Translations under genes and position numbers: made by a program
In this document: positions 50,788 to 58,306 of the stretch, piece by piece
Position numbering within the stretch: the first letter of the stretch is position 1
How the letters are laid out: each line of letters starts with the position of its first letter
Source: Mycobacterium sp. SVM_VP21
GTDB taxonomy: Bacteria; Actinomycetota; Actinomycetes; Mycobacteriales; Mycobacteriaceae
Length of the DNA stretch: 64,000 bases
Direction of reading: 5' to 3'
Assembly: GCA_024758765.1 (NCBI GenBank)
Contig: CP101406.1
Span: forward strand, 2,604,001-2,668,000
The notes under the pieces: model-generated
What the model saw: only the letters and a program-made list of their open reading frames with translations
The model's database searches: none
Told to the model about the DNA's origin: nothing

Positions 50788-53725
50788 GGGTGAACACAGT
50801 CCTTTCGGTCGCCGCGGCCGGCGCTGCGTCATCGGTCAACATCGCTGTCAGCTGGGCTCCGGTCATTCCGGCCAGCAGCGGACCGAGCGCCACACGCAGG
50901 CCGGTGGCCCGCCCCAGGCGCTTGCGCAGGTCCAGTGCGAGAAGTGAATCCAGGCCAAGGTCGACCAGGGCTCGATGCATGTCGATGTCGTCGGGGCCTT
51001 CCAGGCCAAGCACCGTCACCAGTTCGTCGGTCACCACCTCACCGATCGGTCGATCGGCGTTGGCGTCAGGCGGGGCGGCGGTCAGTGATGCATCGAAGGG
51101 CGAGGGCACGCCCTGGCTGTCGAAGAACACCGACAGTCGATCGAAATCGGCGGCCAGGATCGCCGGGTCGTTCGGCGCGGCAAGAAGTCCCGCGGTGATC
51201 GCGGCCTCCGGGGCCATCGGCGTGAGGCCGGTGCGAGCGATCCGGTCCTTCTCCTCGCCGCTGACCACGGCAACGCTGCGCCATAATCCCCAGCGGATGG
51301 AGGTGGCGCCCAGGCCCTGCGCCCGCAGCTGTCCCACCAGCGTGTCAGCCATCCGGTTGGCCGCCGCGTAGAGTCCGTGTCCCGACCCACCCCACAGCGC
51401 CAGCACCGAGGAGCACACCAGCACCCGTGCATCGGCGTCCAGCGGCCAGAGCCGTGCCAGGTTGTCCAGTCCGATCACCTTGGCGCCGAACGCGTCCCGG
51501 ACCGCCTCGGCGGTCACCTTCGAGGCGGCCACCGCTTCTGCCGACGCCGTGTGAACCAGCAGCCCGGCCGGTACCGGGCGATATTGCGCGATGACCGCCG
51601 CCACCGCAGCGTCGTCGGTGATGTCGCAGCGGATCGCGGTGATGCGCACTCCGATTCGCGCCCGCAGCGCCTCCAGTTGCGGCGTACTCGCATCGGTGGC
51701 CCCGCTGCGGCTGAGCAGGATGACTTCGCGGGCGCCGTGTTCGGCGCAGAACGCCGCGTAGGCCAAGCCGATGGCGCCGGTTCCGCCGCTGATCACCACG
51801 GTCTCCGGGACCGTGGGAACCGTTGCGGCGGCCCTGGACTCGACGGACTCGACGAATCGACGGGTTGCCAGGCTTCCGGCACGTACCGCAACCTCGGTGT
51901 CGGTCAACCAGAGTGCAGCACCCACGGCTCGCAGGTCCGCGACCGTGGGCTGCACCGGCAGGTCCAGGTGCGCGAACGTGTGGTCGGGGTAGTCGAACCC
52001 GGTGCTGCGATGCAGCGCGGCCAGCGCGGCCGCACCTGGGCGCGGTAGCGGATCACCGTCGAGTTGCTCGGCGCCGCGGGTCAGCAGCCATACCCGGCGG
52101 CAGTTCTGTCCTGGCCGGACAGCGCTCTGGCCGGCCGCGTGTTCGGCGAACTCGCCGGTTGCGGTGGCTGTATCGGCCGCGTCGGCAAGCGGAGCGAGCA
52201 GTAGCAGGAATTCGGCGTCGGCCGGGTTCACCAGCTCGGCGTCCAGCTCGGCCGCCAATTGCGCGGTCAGTTCGGCCGATTGCCCGGCATAGTCGACGAT
52301 GGACACCCGCGCGGGCCGCCGCTGCGGCTCGGTGACCGGCAGCCAGCTTTCGGTCATGACGACCGGCATCCGGTGGCGCGGCGCGGGTGTCTCCGTGCCG
52401 GCCCACAGCCGGTTGGTGTGCATCGGTGCGTGCGGGAAATGCCGCAGCAGCCCAGGAGCATCCGGCGCAAAGTCGCGCCAGCGGTAGCCGGGGTCGGCAA
52501 TCGCCGCGGCGGCGATGTTCGCTGCCAGCGCCTCACCGGCGGACCGGTCGCGGTCGGTGCTGCCCAGCACCTGTGCGGCACCGACGGAGTCGCCGAGCGC
52601 CACCACCAGGGTCGGGTGCGCCGACATCTCGATGAACGTTGTGACGCCGCGCGCCACCGCGGCAGCCGCGGCCAAGTCGAACCGGACCTGCCGGCGCAGA
52701 TTGTCGAACCAATACTGGCGGAACGTAGTCGCGGGCGGGATCGGTCCGCCGTACACCGATCCGATGAATTCCACCGGGGTGCTGTGGAATTGCGCCTCGG
52801 GAAGCTGGCCGGTCAGCTGATCTCGCAGCGGCTCCAGGGCGCTGGTGTGCGCCGGATAGCGCACCGGCAGCTCGCGGGCAAAGACTCCGCGCCGGTCGGC
52901 GGTCTCCAGAACCTGCTGTATCGCCGGTAATTCGCCCGACACGACCACCGATTCGGGGCCGTTCACCACCGACAGCTCCAGCCAGCCAGGGGTCGCGGCG
53001 ATGAGATCGGCGGCGGCGTCGGCGTTCAGGGCGATCATCGCCATGCCGAACCGGACCGGTGCGTTGGCGGCCAGCTGGTCGGTCAGTTGCGCCCGTGCGG
53101 CCACCACCGCCACGGCGGCGTCCAAGTCCACCACGCCGGCGGTGTAGGCGGCGGCCAGCTCCCCCAGGCTGTGCCCGACGGCGATGTCGGGCAGCACGCC
53201 GAAATGCCGCCAGGTGGCTGCCAGTGCCGCAGCATGGGTGAACTGGGCTGCCTGTACCACCACGGGGTTGGTGTCCTTGGTGCCGCGCAGGTAGCTCAGC
53301 GGCGAAGCGTGACCGGCTCGCAGGAAGGCGTCATGGCAGCGGTCCGCCTCGGCACGGTACGCCGCCAGGCCGAGCAGCTCGGCTCCCATGCCGGGCCATT
53401 GATTCCCCTGGCCGGGGAATACGAACGCGGTGCGCGCGGTCGCGGGTTGATGCGACTGAGCCACCAGGGAGTGTTCGACGCCGCGATAGACGGCATCGAG
53501 GCCGGCGATGAGCTCAGCGGTATCGCGGGCCCGGATCACCGCGCGATAGCGGCGCACCGGACGGGTGGCCCGCAGAGTCTGGGCAACCGCCTCGACCCCG
53601 GCGGAATGCGTGTGCAGGTAACGCGCCAGCGCGCCGGCCTCGGCAGCCACCAGGTCGCGGGCGTGTGCCGAGATCAGCACGGGGATCCGGCCGTCGGGCA
53701 GGGTGGTCGGGTGACTGTTCAGCAC
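50780..53725 (-). CDS. mbtD: Mycobactin polyketide synthase MbtD (AT-KR-ACP)
   Basis: MbtD works with MbtC to make the beta-hydroxy acid unit of mycobactin. The 981-residue protein has an acyltransferase domain (FPGQGNQWPGM, GHSLGELAAAY), a ketoreductase domain (SGGTGAIGLAYAA) and a C-terminal carrier domain (VDLGLDSLLALDLRK). It starts at GTG 53725, overlapping the mbtC stop by seven bases. Size and order agree with Rv2381c. Confidence 0.96.
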   Translation of the reverse strand: MLNSHPTTLPDGRIPVLISAHARDLVAAEAGALARYLHTHSAGVEAVAQTLRATRPVRRYRAVIRARDTAELIAGLDAVYRGVEHSLVAQSHQPATARTAFVFPGQGNQWPGMGAELLGLAAYRAEADRCHDAFLRAGHASPLSYLRGTKDTNPVVVQAAQFTHAAALAATWRHFGVLPDIAVGHSLGELAAAYTAGVVDLDAAVAVVAARAQLTDQLAANAPVRFGMAMIALNADAAADLIAATPGWLELSVVNGPESVVVSGELPAIQQVLETADRRGVFARELPVRYPAHTSALEPLRDQLTGQLPEAQFHSTPVEFIGSVYGGPIPPATTFRQYWFDNLRRQVRFDLAAAAAVARGVTTFIEMSAHPTLVVALGDSVGAAQVLGSTDRDRSAGEALAANIAAAAIADPGYRWRDFAPDAPGLLRHFPHAPMHTNRLWAGTETPAPRHRMPVVMTESWLPVTEPQRRPARVSIVDYAGQSAELTAQLAAELDAELVNPADAEFLLLLAPLADAADTATATGEFAEHAAGQSAVRPGQNCRRVWLLTRGAEQLDGDPLPRPGAAALAALHRSTGFDYPDHTFAHLDLPVQPTVADLRAVGAALWLTDTEVAVRAGSLATRRFVESVESRAAATVPTVPETVVISGGTGAIGLAYAAFCAEHGAREVILLSRSGATDASTPQLEALRARIGVRITAIRCDITDDAAVAAVIAQYRPVPAGLLVHTASAEAVAASKVTAEAVRDAFGAKVIGLDNLARLWPLDADARVLVCSSVLALWGGSGHGLYAAANRMADTLVGQLRAQGLGATSIRWGLWRSVAVVSGEEKDRIARTGLTPMAPEAAITAGLLAAPNDPAILAADFDRLSVFFDSQGVPSPFDASLTAAPPDANADRPIGEVVTDELVTVLGLEGPDDIDMHRALVDLGLDSLLALDLRKRLGRATGLRVALGPLLAGMTGAQLTAMLTDDAAPAAATERTVFTHD

Positions 53726-55035
53726 GGCGCGACCTCGTCCACCCCGACGATCAGGTGCGCGTTGGTGCCGCTCATCCCGAACGCCGACACCGAGCCGATC
53801 CGGCGGCCGTCGCTCGCCGGCCAGGCGGTGATGGTTTCGGCCAGCGTGATTCCGTGTTCGTCCCAGTCGATGCCGTCGTGCCAGCCGTCGCGGACATGCA
53901 GGGTGGGTGGGATCGTCTGGTGCTCGGCGGCAAGGAGCACTTTGGTCAGCCCGAGTGCGCCGGCCGCAGCTTGGCTATGTCCGATGTTGGACTTCACCGA
54001 GCCGAGCCGCGGGCCGGCGCCGGCCGTGGTGTCGGTGCCGTAGACGCTGATCAGCGACCGCAGCTCGACGGGATCTCCGACCCGGGTCCCGGTTCCGTGA
54101 CCTTCGATCATCCCGACCTGGCTGGGATGCACGCCGGCATCGGCCAGGGCGTGCCGGAAGAGTCGCTGCTGGGCCTGTTCGCTGGGGGTGAGCAGGCCGG
54201 TGGTGTGACCGTCCTGGTTGAGCCGGCTGGCCATGATTTCGCCGTAGATATGGCGGCGGTCGCGCAGGGCAGCCGATTTTCGTTGCAGCACAAAGATGCC
54301 AGCGCCTTCGGCCCACACCGTTCCGGTGGCGGCGGCGCTGTAGGGCCGGCAGTGGCCGTCGTCGGAGAGCGCGTGCTGTTTGGAGAACTCGACGAAGAAG
54401 CCGGGTGAGCCCATCACGCACACCCCACCGGCGAGCGCCATGTCGGTGTCACCGGTCTGAATCGCCTGCACCGCCAGGTGCAACGCGGACAGCGCCGACG
54501 AGCAGGAGGTGTCGACGGTGATCGCAGGGCCGGCCAGTCCCAGGGTGTAGGCGATCCGGCCGGAGATCACCGACAGTGCGGTGCCGGGCAGTAGGTGACC
54601 GCTGTGCGCGCTGAACTGCGCCATGTCCGGGCCGTAGCCGGTGACGGACGCACCGAGGTACACGCCGACGTCGTGGCCGCTGAGCTCGTCGGGATTGATG
54701 CCGGCATCTTCCAAGGCGCGCCAGGCCACCCGCAGTGCCACCCGCTGTTGCGGGTCCATCGCGACCGCCTCGCGTGGTGCGATCCCGAAGAATCCGGGGT
54801 CGAATTCGGCAGCGCCGGACAGGAATCCGCCCGCATTGCAGATCGGCTTGAAGCCGTCGCGGTGCGATCCCTCGATGAGTTCGCGCACCGCCCAGTCCCG
54901 GTCCTCGGGGATGGTGCTCAGCGCCTCACGGCCGTCGGCCAGCAGTGACCAGTACTGCTCGGCGGTGTCGATCCCACCGGGCGCCTCGACGCCGAGGCCG
55001 GTGATGACGACCGGGTCCTCGCGCCGATCATTCAT
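53719..55035 (-). CDS. mbtC: Mycobactin ketosynthase MbtC
   Basis: MbtC is a free-standing beta-ketoacyl synthase of 438 residues that condenses the acyl units loaded by MbtD. Active-site Cys178 lies in VDTSCSSAL; the catalytic histidines are in EGHGTGT and NIGHS. ATG 55035 overlaps the thioesterase stop by eight bases. It belongs to the single operon thioesterase-mbtC-D-E-F-G-H. Confidence 0.96.
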   Translation of the reverse strand: MNDRREDPVVITGLGVEAPGGIDTAEQYWSLLADGREALSTIPEDRDWAVRELIEGSHRDGFKPICNAGGFLSGAAEFDPGFFGIAPREAVAMDPQQRVALRVAWRALEDAGINPDELSGHDVGVYLGASVTGYGPDMAQFSAHSGHLLPGTALSVISGRIAYTLGLAGPAITVDTSCSSALSALHLAVQAIQTGDTDMALAGGVCVMGSPGFFVEFSKQHALSDDGHCRPYSAAATGTVWAEGAGIFVLQRKSAALRDRRHIYGEIMASRLNQDGHTTGLLTPSEQAQQRLFRHALADAGVHPSQVGMIEGHGTGTRVGDPVELRSLISVYGTDTTAGAGPRLGSVKSNIGHSQAAAGALGLTKVLLAAEHQTIPPTLHVRDGWHDGIDWDEHGITLAETITAWPASDGRRIGSVSAFGMSGTNAHLIVGVDEVAPC

Positions 55036-55774
55036 CGGCAATGATCCGCTTCGCCAAGGTCTCGATGTGCTCGTAGTGATAGAAGTGCCCGCCGTCGTAC
55101 AGCGACATCGACCAGGCGCCAGTGGTGTGGTCGGCCCAGCGTTCCAGCAGGTCGGCGCCGACCCGGTCGTCGGAGCGGCCGCCCAGCACGCTGATGTCGG
55201 CACGGATGGTGGCGTCGGGTGCGCACTGGTAGCGGTTGAACGCCAGGTAATCCGAGCGCACCGGGGTCAGCAGCAGGGTGAGGAATTCCTCGTCGGCCAG
55301 GATCCGCGGGTCGGTGCCGCCCAGCTGGGCCAGTTCGGCGCGCAGGTCGGCGTCCCCGGTGGGCACCTTGCGCAGCCCGGCCACCACGCCGGGCGCCGGC
55401 GCCGCCGAGGCCCACAGGCGCTGGATCTCGATGCCGCGCTCTTCGGCGAGCCGGGCGAACTCGAACGCGACGAGTGAGCCCATGCTGTGCCCGAACAGGC
55501 GCAGCGGCCCGAGCCGGTACCAGGGCGCGGCGTCGAACAGACTGCGGGCCAACTCCGGCAGGGTTTCGGCTGCCGGCTCGCGGAAACGGTCGGCACGCTG
55601 CGGATACTGCATGACGTAGGTGTCGGCACCGGCGGCCAGGGCCAGCGCCAACGGGCGGTAGTTCACCGCGGTCCCGCCGGCGTGGGGGAAGACCAGAGTG
55701 GGGGCGCCGGGTCCGGGAAAGCGGCCGATCCAGGAGGGGAACTGCGCGACGGCCGAGGTGTCGTCGACGGCCAT
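55028..55774 (-). CDS. Free-standing type II thioesterase of the mycobactin cluster
   Basis: This 248-residue alpha/beta-hydrolase has the nucleophile Ser in FGHSMGS and the catalytic His in DGGHFYH, with FPHAGG near the start. Its sequence is closely similar to the C-terminal thioesterase of M. tuberculosis MbtB, which is missing from the mbtB of this window. It probably edits or releases mis-loaded carrier domains. ATG 55774 has GAGGGG a few bases upstream. It is the first gene of the mbtC-H operon, with an IdeR-like box directly before it. A related M. smegmatis gene is sometimes called mbtT. Confidence 0.92.
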   Translation of the reverse strand: MAVDDTSAVAQFPSWIGRFPGPGAPTLVFPHAGGTAVNYRPLALALAAGADTYVMQYPQRADRFREPAAETLPELARSLFDAAPWYRLGPLRLFGHSMGSLVAFEFARLAEERGIEIQRLWASAAPAPGVVAGLRKVPTGDADLRAELAQLGGTDPRILADEEFLTLLLTPVRSDYLAFNRYQCAPDATIRADISVLGGRSDDRVGADLLERWADHTTGAWSMSLYDGGHFYHYEHIETLAKRIIADE

Positions 55775-55792
55775 CCGATCCCCTCGCAAGTA

Positions 55793-55811
55793 TTAGTAAA
55801 GGCTGCCCTAA
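55793..55811 (-). promoter_or_regulatory. IdeR box: IdeR-box-like operator for the thioesterase-mbtCDEFGH operon
   Basis: TTAGTAAAGGCTGCCCTAA matches the iron box TTAGGTTAGGCTAACCTAA at 14 of 19 positions and is very close to the known mbtA/mbtB box of M. tuberculosis. It lies 18 bases upstream of the thioesterase start. The 16-mer AGGCTGCCCTAATTTC is shared with the box between mbtA and mbtB. IdeR with iron would repress here. Confidence 0.75.
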
Positions 55812-55821
55812 TTTCCCTGCG

Positions 55822-55840
55822 TTAGGTTACCCCGACCGGC
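55822..55840 (-). promoter_or_regulatory. IdeR box: Second IdeR-like half-site
   Basis: TTAGGTTACCCCGACCGGC begins with eight bases identical to the left half of the iron box (12 of 19 overall). It sits 11 bases from the stronger box and may form a tandem site, but on its own it is weak. Confidence 0.35.
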
Positions 55841-55985
55841 GGCCGGCCGGAAATCCGGGCGTCTGCGGGATGGCCGAGGCCCGCCGCTGCGTCGAGCGTG
55901 CACTGAGAGCGATTTTCTGCGCCATTCCTCGCCCTGAATGCACGTTCGGCGAAGGTGCGGCCGCGCCGTGGGCCACACTCCCCTG

Positions 55986-56357
55986 ATGGACGTCCGCACC
56001 ACGATCGATACCTACCTGCGAGCCTGGACGCAACAAGACCCCGAGCTCATCGTCACGATCTTCACCGACGACGCCACCTACCAGGAGCGGGTGCTGGGCG
56101 AACCGATCCGCAACCGAGCCGGAATCCGTGACTACTGGCAGAGCAAGGTCGTCGAGGGCCAGGCCAACATCGATGCCTGGCTCCTCAACCTCTACATCGC
56201 CAGCGACGGCACCACGGCGATCGCCGAGTGGGAGGCGACGTTCGACGACCGCGTCCAGAACGTGCGCAAGCGGATGCGGGAAGTCGCCATCCTGGAATTC
56301 GCCGGTGAGCGAATCGCCAGCCTGCGTGAGTACTGGGCTTCAGAGATAGTCGGGTAA
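55986..56357 (+). CDS. NTF2/SnoaL-like protein
   Basis: This 123-residue protein starts at ATG 55986 (MDVRTTIDTYLRAW). The N-terminal helix and FTDDATYQERVLGEP, then EWEATFDDRVQNV, match the SnoaL/NTF2-like cone fold with a central pocket. It reads on the plus strand, opposite to the mbt genes, within a 2.5-kb insertion between the thioesterase and mbtB. No catalytic assignment is possible. Confidence 0.72.
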   Translation: MDVRTTIDTYLRAWTQQDPELIVTIFTDDATYQERVLGEPIRNRAGIRDYWQSKVVEGQANIDAWLLNLYIASDGTTAIAEWEATFDDRVQNVRKRMREVAILEFAGERIASLREYWASEIVG

Positions 56358-56366
56358 GCCCCGCCG

Positions 56367-57053
56367 TCAGAGATGGCTCGCCACGAAGCCCGCGGCCTGA
56401 CCGGGCATCGGCGACTGCGCATAGGACAGGTGCGGCGCGGAGAACATCTCGTCATGCGACGGCAACGCCAGGGCTCCCGGAGTGCAGACCGGATCGCCCT
56501 CGGCACACAGATCGATGGCCTTGGCTCCGTACCAGGGGCTGATCTCGCTGATCGGTCCGCCCAGGTACCGGTCGGTGGGATTGCCGAATACCGCAACCGC
56601 AGCCACGTGTGCGGCCTCCTCCTCAGATAAGGTCGCGGCGTTGAAGCCTGCCACCGATGCCCGCGCAATGGTGATCAGATCGATGACCATGGCGCCTTGC
56701 GAATAGCCGCCGAGCACCAGCTTGGTGTTGGGACAGGTCGCCACCATGGACTGAACGTGCGCGTTCGCATCACCAGCGCCGTCAGACGCCGACGGCGGCC
56801 AGTCCTCGCCTGCCGGGTAATTGACCGCATACACCTCGACGGACCGCCCGCCGACCTGCGAGCGCAGGGCATCGACGAACTTCTGGCCGACCGCGCCGAC
56901 GCCGGGCGCTTCGCCGGTCCCCCGAGCGAAGGTCACCTCGATGTCGGGACAGCTGGCGGCCGAGGCGGAGGGGACGAGCGGGGCGCTGGGCAGCGCGGCC
57001 AACGCCGACACCACCGGTATACCGAGCAATAGCAGCGATCGGCGCGCGTTCAT
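56367..57053 (-). CDS. Secreted cutinase-family hydrolase (Culp-like)
   Basis: This 228-residue serine hydrolase has a signal peptide (about 1-33) and the cutinase fold: Ser118 in GYSQG, Asp187 in DLCAEGDPVC and His208 as the likely triad, and Cys35-Cys107 and Cys183-Cys190 as disulphides. Mycobacterial Culp enzymes act on ester-linked lipids, including envelope lipids. It lies between the NTF2-like gene and the GjpA/PE-PPE-like gene inside the mycobactin cluster, on the same strand as the latter and about 50 bp downstream of it, so it could be coexpressed from the iron-box promoter. Confidence 0.92.
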   Translation of the reverse strand: MNARRSLLLLGIPVVSALAALPSAPLVPSASAASCPDIEVTFARGTGEAPGVGAVGQKFVDALRSQVGGRSVEVYAVNYPAGEDWPPSASDGAGDANAHVQSMVATCPNTKLVLGGYSQGAMVIDLITIARASVAGFNAATLSEEEAAHVAAVAVFGNPTDRYLGGPISEISPWYGAKAIDLCAEGDPVCTPGALALPSHDEMFSAPHLSYAQSPMPGQAAGFVASHL

Positions 57054-57104
57054 ATCACCGATGCTGGCACACGGCGACGACGTTCACCTGCCGTTTTTCC
57101 TGGA

Positions 57105-58139
57105 TCACAACAGGCCCAACAGACCGTCCAAGGCATCACCGCCGGCCGCGGCCACCGCGCTGCCGGTGTCCGCCGCGGTAGCACCCAGCGCCGTGGCAAG
57201 CATCTGCGGCCAGGTCACCAGCAGGTCCTGCAGCAGGCTGCCGTCGTTGAGCAGGCCCGTGAACGGGTGGTCGTTGCCGTCGTAGGGGTTGACTTGGGCG
57301 TAGCCGTTGAGCAGGTCGCCCAGAGTATCGGCGGGCAACTTGAAGATGTCGATCGCCGCCTGACTGAAATTGCCCGACGACAGGTCCGTGCCGATCGTGT
57401 CGAGGTCACTGGTGAACCCGAATGCCACACCGATCTGCGGAGCCATCAGGGCATCGCCGAGGTGTTTCAGGTTCGTGTAGGTGAAGAACTCGTTGTAGAT
57501 GGCGGTCAACTTCGGCAGCTCCTCGGAGATCACCGACGGCGTCGTCACTCCGTGGGTGGTGACGGTGAGAATCGGGTTGAGCAAAGGCTTCAGGGTGTGG
57601 TCCAGCGTCTCCAGCGACCACTCGTCGAAATAGCTGTACGCCTGGAACGCGTTTCCCTGCTGGAGCGCGGCCGTGATCTCCTGCAGGGTGCTGCCAGTCT
57701 CGCTGACACCGGTGCTCGGGTCCGTCACGGTTCCGCCGAACAACCCGAAGACATAGCCGTCGTCGCCGCCGTGCCAGCCGCCATCGAGGGAGTTCTGCAG
57801 GCCGGTCTCCGCGCCGCTCAGCGCGTTGCTGATGGCATCGCTATAACCGGAGAACGTGCTGGTGAGCTCTTGGGTCAGCGCTGAGTTCGCCGCCTGGGCG
57901 TCGCTGAAAAGCTGTTGCAGGTTGGTGGACGCAGCAGCGAATACCGCCTGGTAGTCCGCCGTCACGTCATCGAATCCACTGGTGAGCCGCACCGCCAGGT
58001 GTTCAACCGCGGACCCCGCAGCGTCCGACGAACCGACGACGGCCAAGCCGGAACCCGCCAACGCCAGGCCGGCGCACACGAGCGGCCCGACTCGACTGAA
58101 GGTGCGATCGGCGCGGATGAGGCCGGGAACTGACTGCAT
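57105..58139 (-). CDS. Exported GjpA/PE-PPE-C-terminal-like protein, probable iron-regulated
   Basis: This 344-residue protein starts at ATG 58139 behind AAGGAG five bases upstream. A signal peptide or anchor (about residues 17-42, Ala/Gly/Val-rich) is followed by a long helical region rich in Ala, Leu, Thr and Gly, with few charges. The segment LPADTLGDLLNGYA and later FTGLLNDGSLLQDLLVTWP resemble those of mycobacterial proteins annotated as outer-membrane porin GjpA, and also PE/PPE linker regions; neither assignment is secure. Two IdeR-like boxes flank its probable -10, so it is predicted to be induced when iron is scarce. No such gene lies at this position in M. tuberculosis. Confidence 0.7.
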   Translation of the reverse strand: MQSVPGLIRADRTFSRVGPLVCAGLALAGSGLAVVGSSDAAGSAVEHLAVRLTSGFDDVTADYQAVFAAASTNLQQLFSDAQAANSALTQELTSTFSGYSDAISNALSGAETGLQNSLDGGWHGGDDGYVFGLFGGTVTDPSTGVSETGSTLQEITAALQQGNAFQAYSYFDEWSLETLDHTLKPLLNPILTVTTHGVTTPSVISEELPKLTAIYNEFFTYTNLKHLGDALMAPQIGVAFGFTSDLDTIGTDLSSGNFSQAAIDIFKLPADTLGDLLNGYAQVNPYDGNDHPFTGLLNDGSLLQDLLVTWPQMLATALGATAADTGSAVAAAGGDALDGLLGLL

Positions 58140-58187
58140 GAGATCTCCTTCGCAAGTACGTGAACAGGGCCTCGGCAAACGCCAAAT

Positions 58188-58206
58188 ACATGTGAGGCTT
58201 GCCTAA
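58188..58206 (-). promoter_or_regulatory. IdeR box: IdeR-box-like site, proximal to the GjpA/PE-PPE-like gene
   Basis: ACATGTGAGGCTTGCCTAA agrees with the iron box at 13 of 19 positions; on the minus strand it begins TTAGGCAAGCCTCA. It overlaps or directly follows the -10 element TATATT. Confidence 0.6.
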
Positions 58207-58210
58207 TATA
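58205..58210 (-). promoter_or_regulatory. Probable -10 element between two IdeR-like boxes
   Basis: TATATT on the minus strand fits TANNNT. It lies about 65 bases upstream of the GjpA/PE-PPE-like start, with one iron-box-like sequence on each side, a geometry expected for repression by IdeR. Confidence 0.55.
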
Positions 58211-58212
58211 AA

Positions 58213-58231
58213 GTAGGGTTGGCTTGCCTTA
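58213..58231 (-). promoter_or_regulatory. IdeR box: IdeR-box-like site, distal to the GjpA/PE-PPE-like gene
   Basis: GTAGGGTTGGCTTGCCTTA agrees with the iron box at 13 of 19 positions. It shares GGCTTGCCT with the proximal site, so the two are repeated copies with a 25-bp period. Confidence 0.6.
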
Positions 58232-58306
58232 GCTGCATGTTTTCGTAGAGCCTGCTTGTGATTTGCTCGAGGCATGGAACGCCACGAGCAAAATTGACGA
58301 GCCGGG

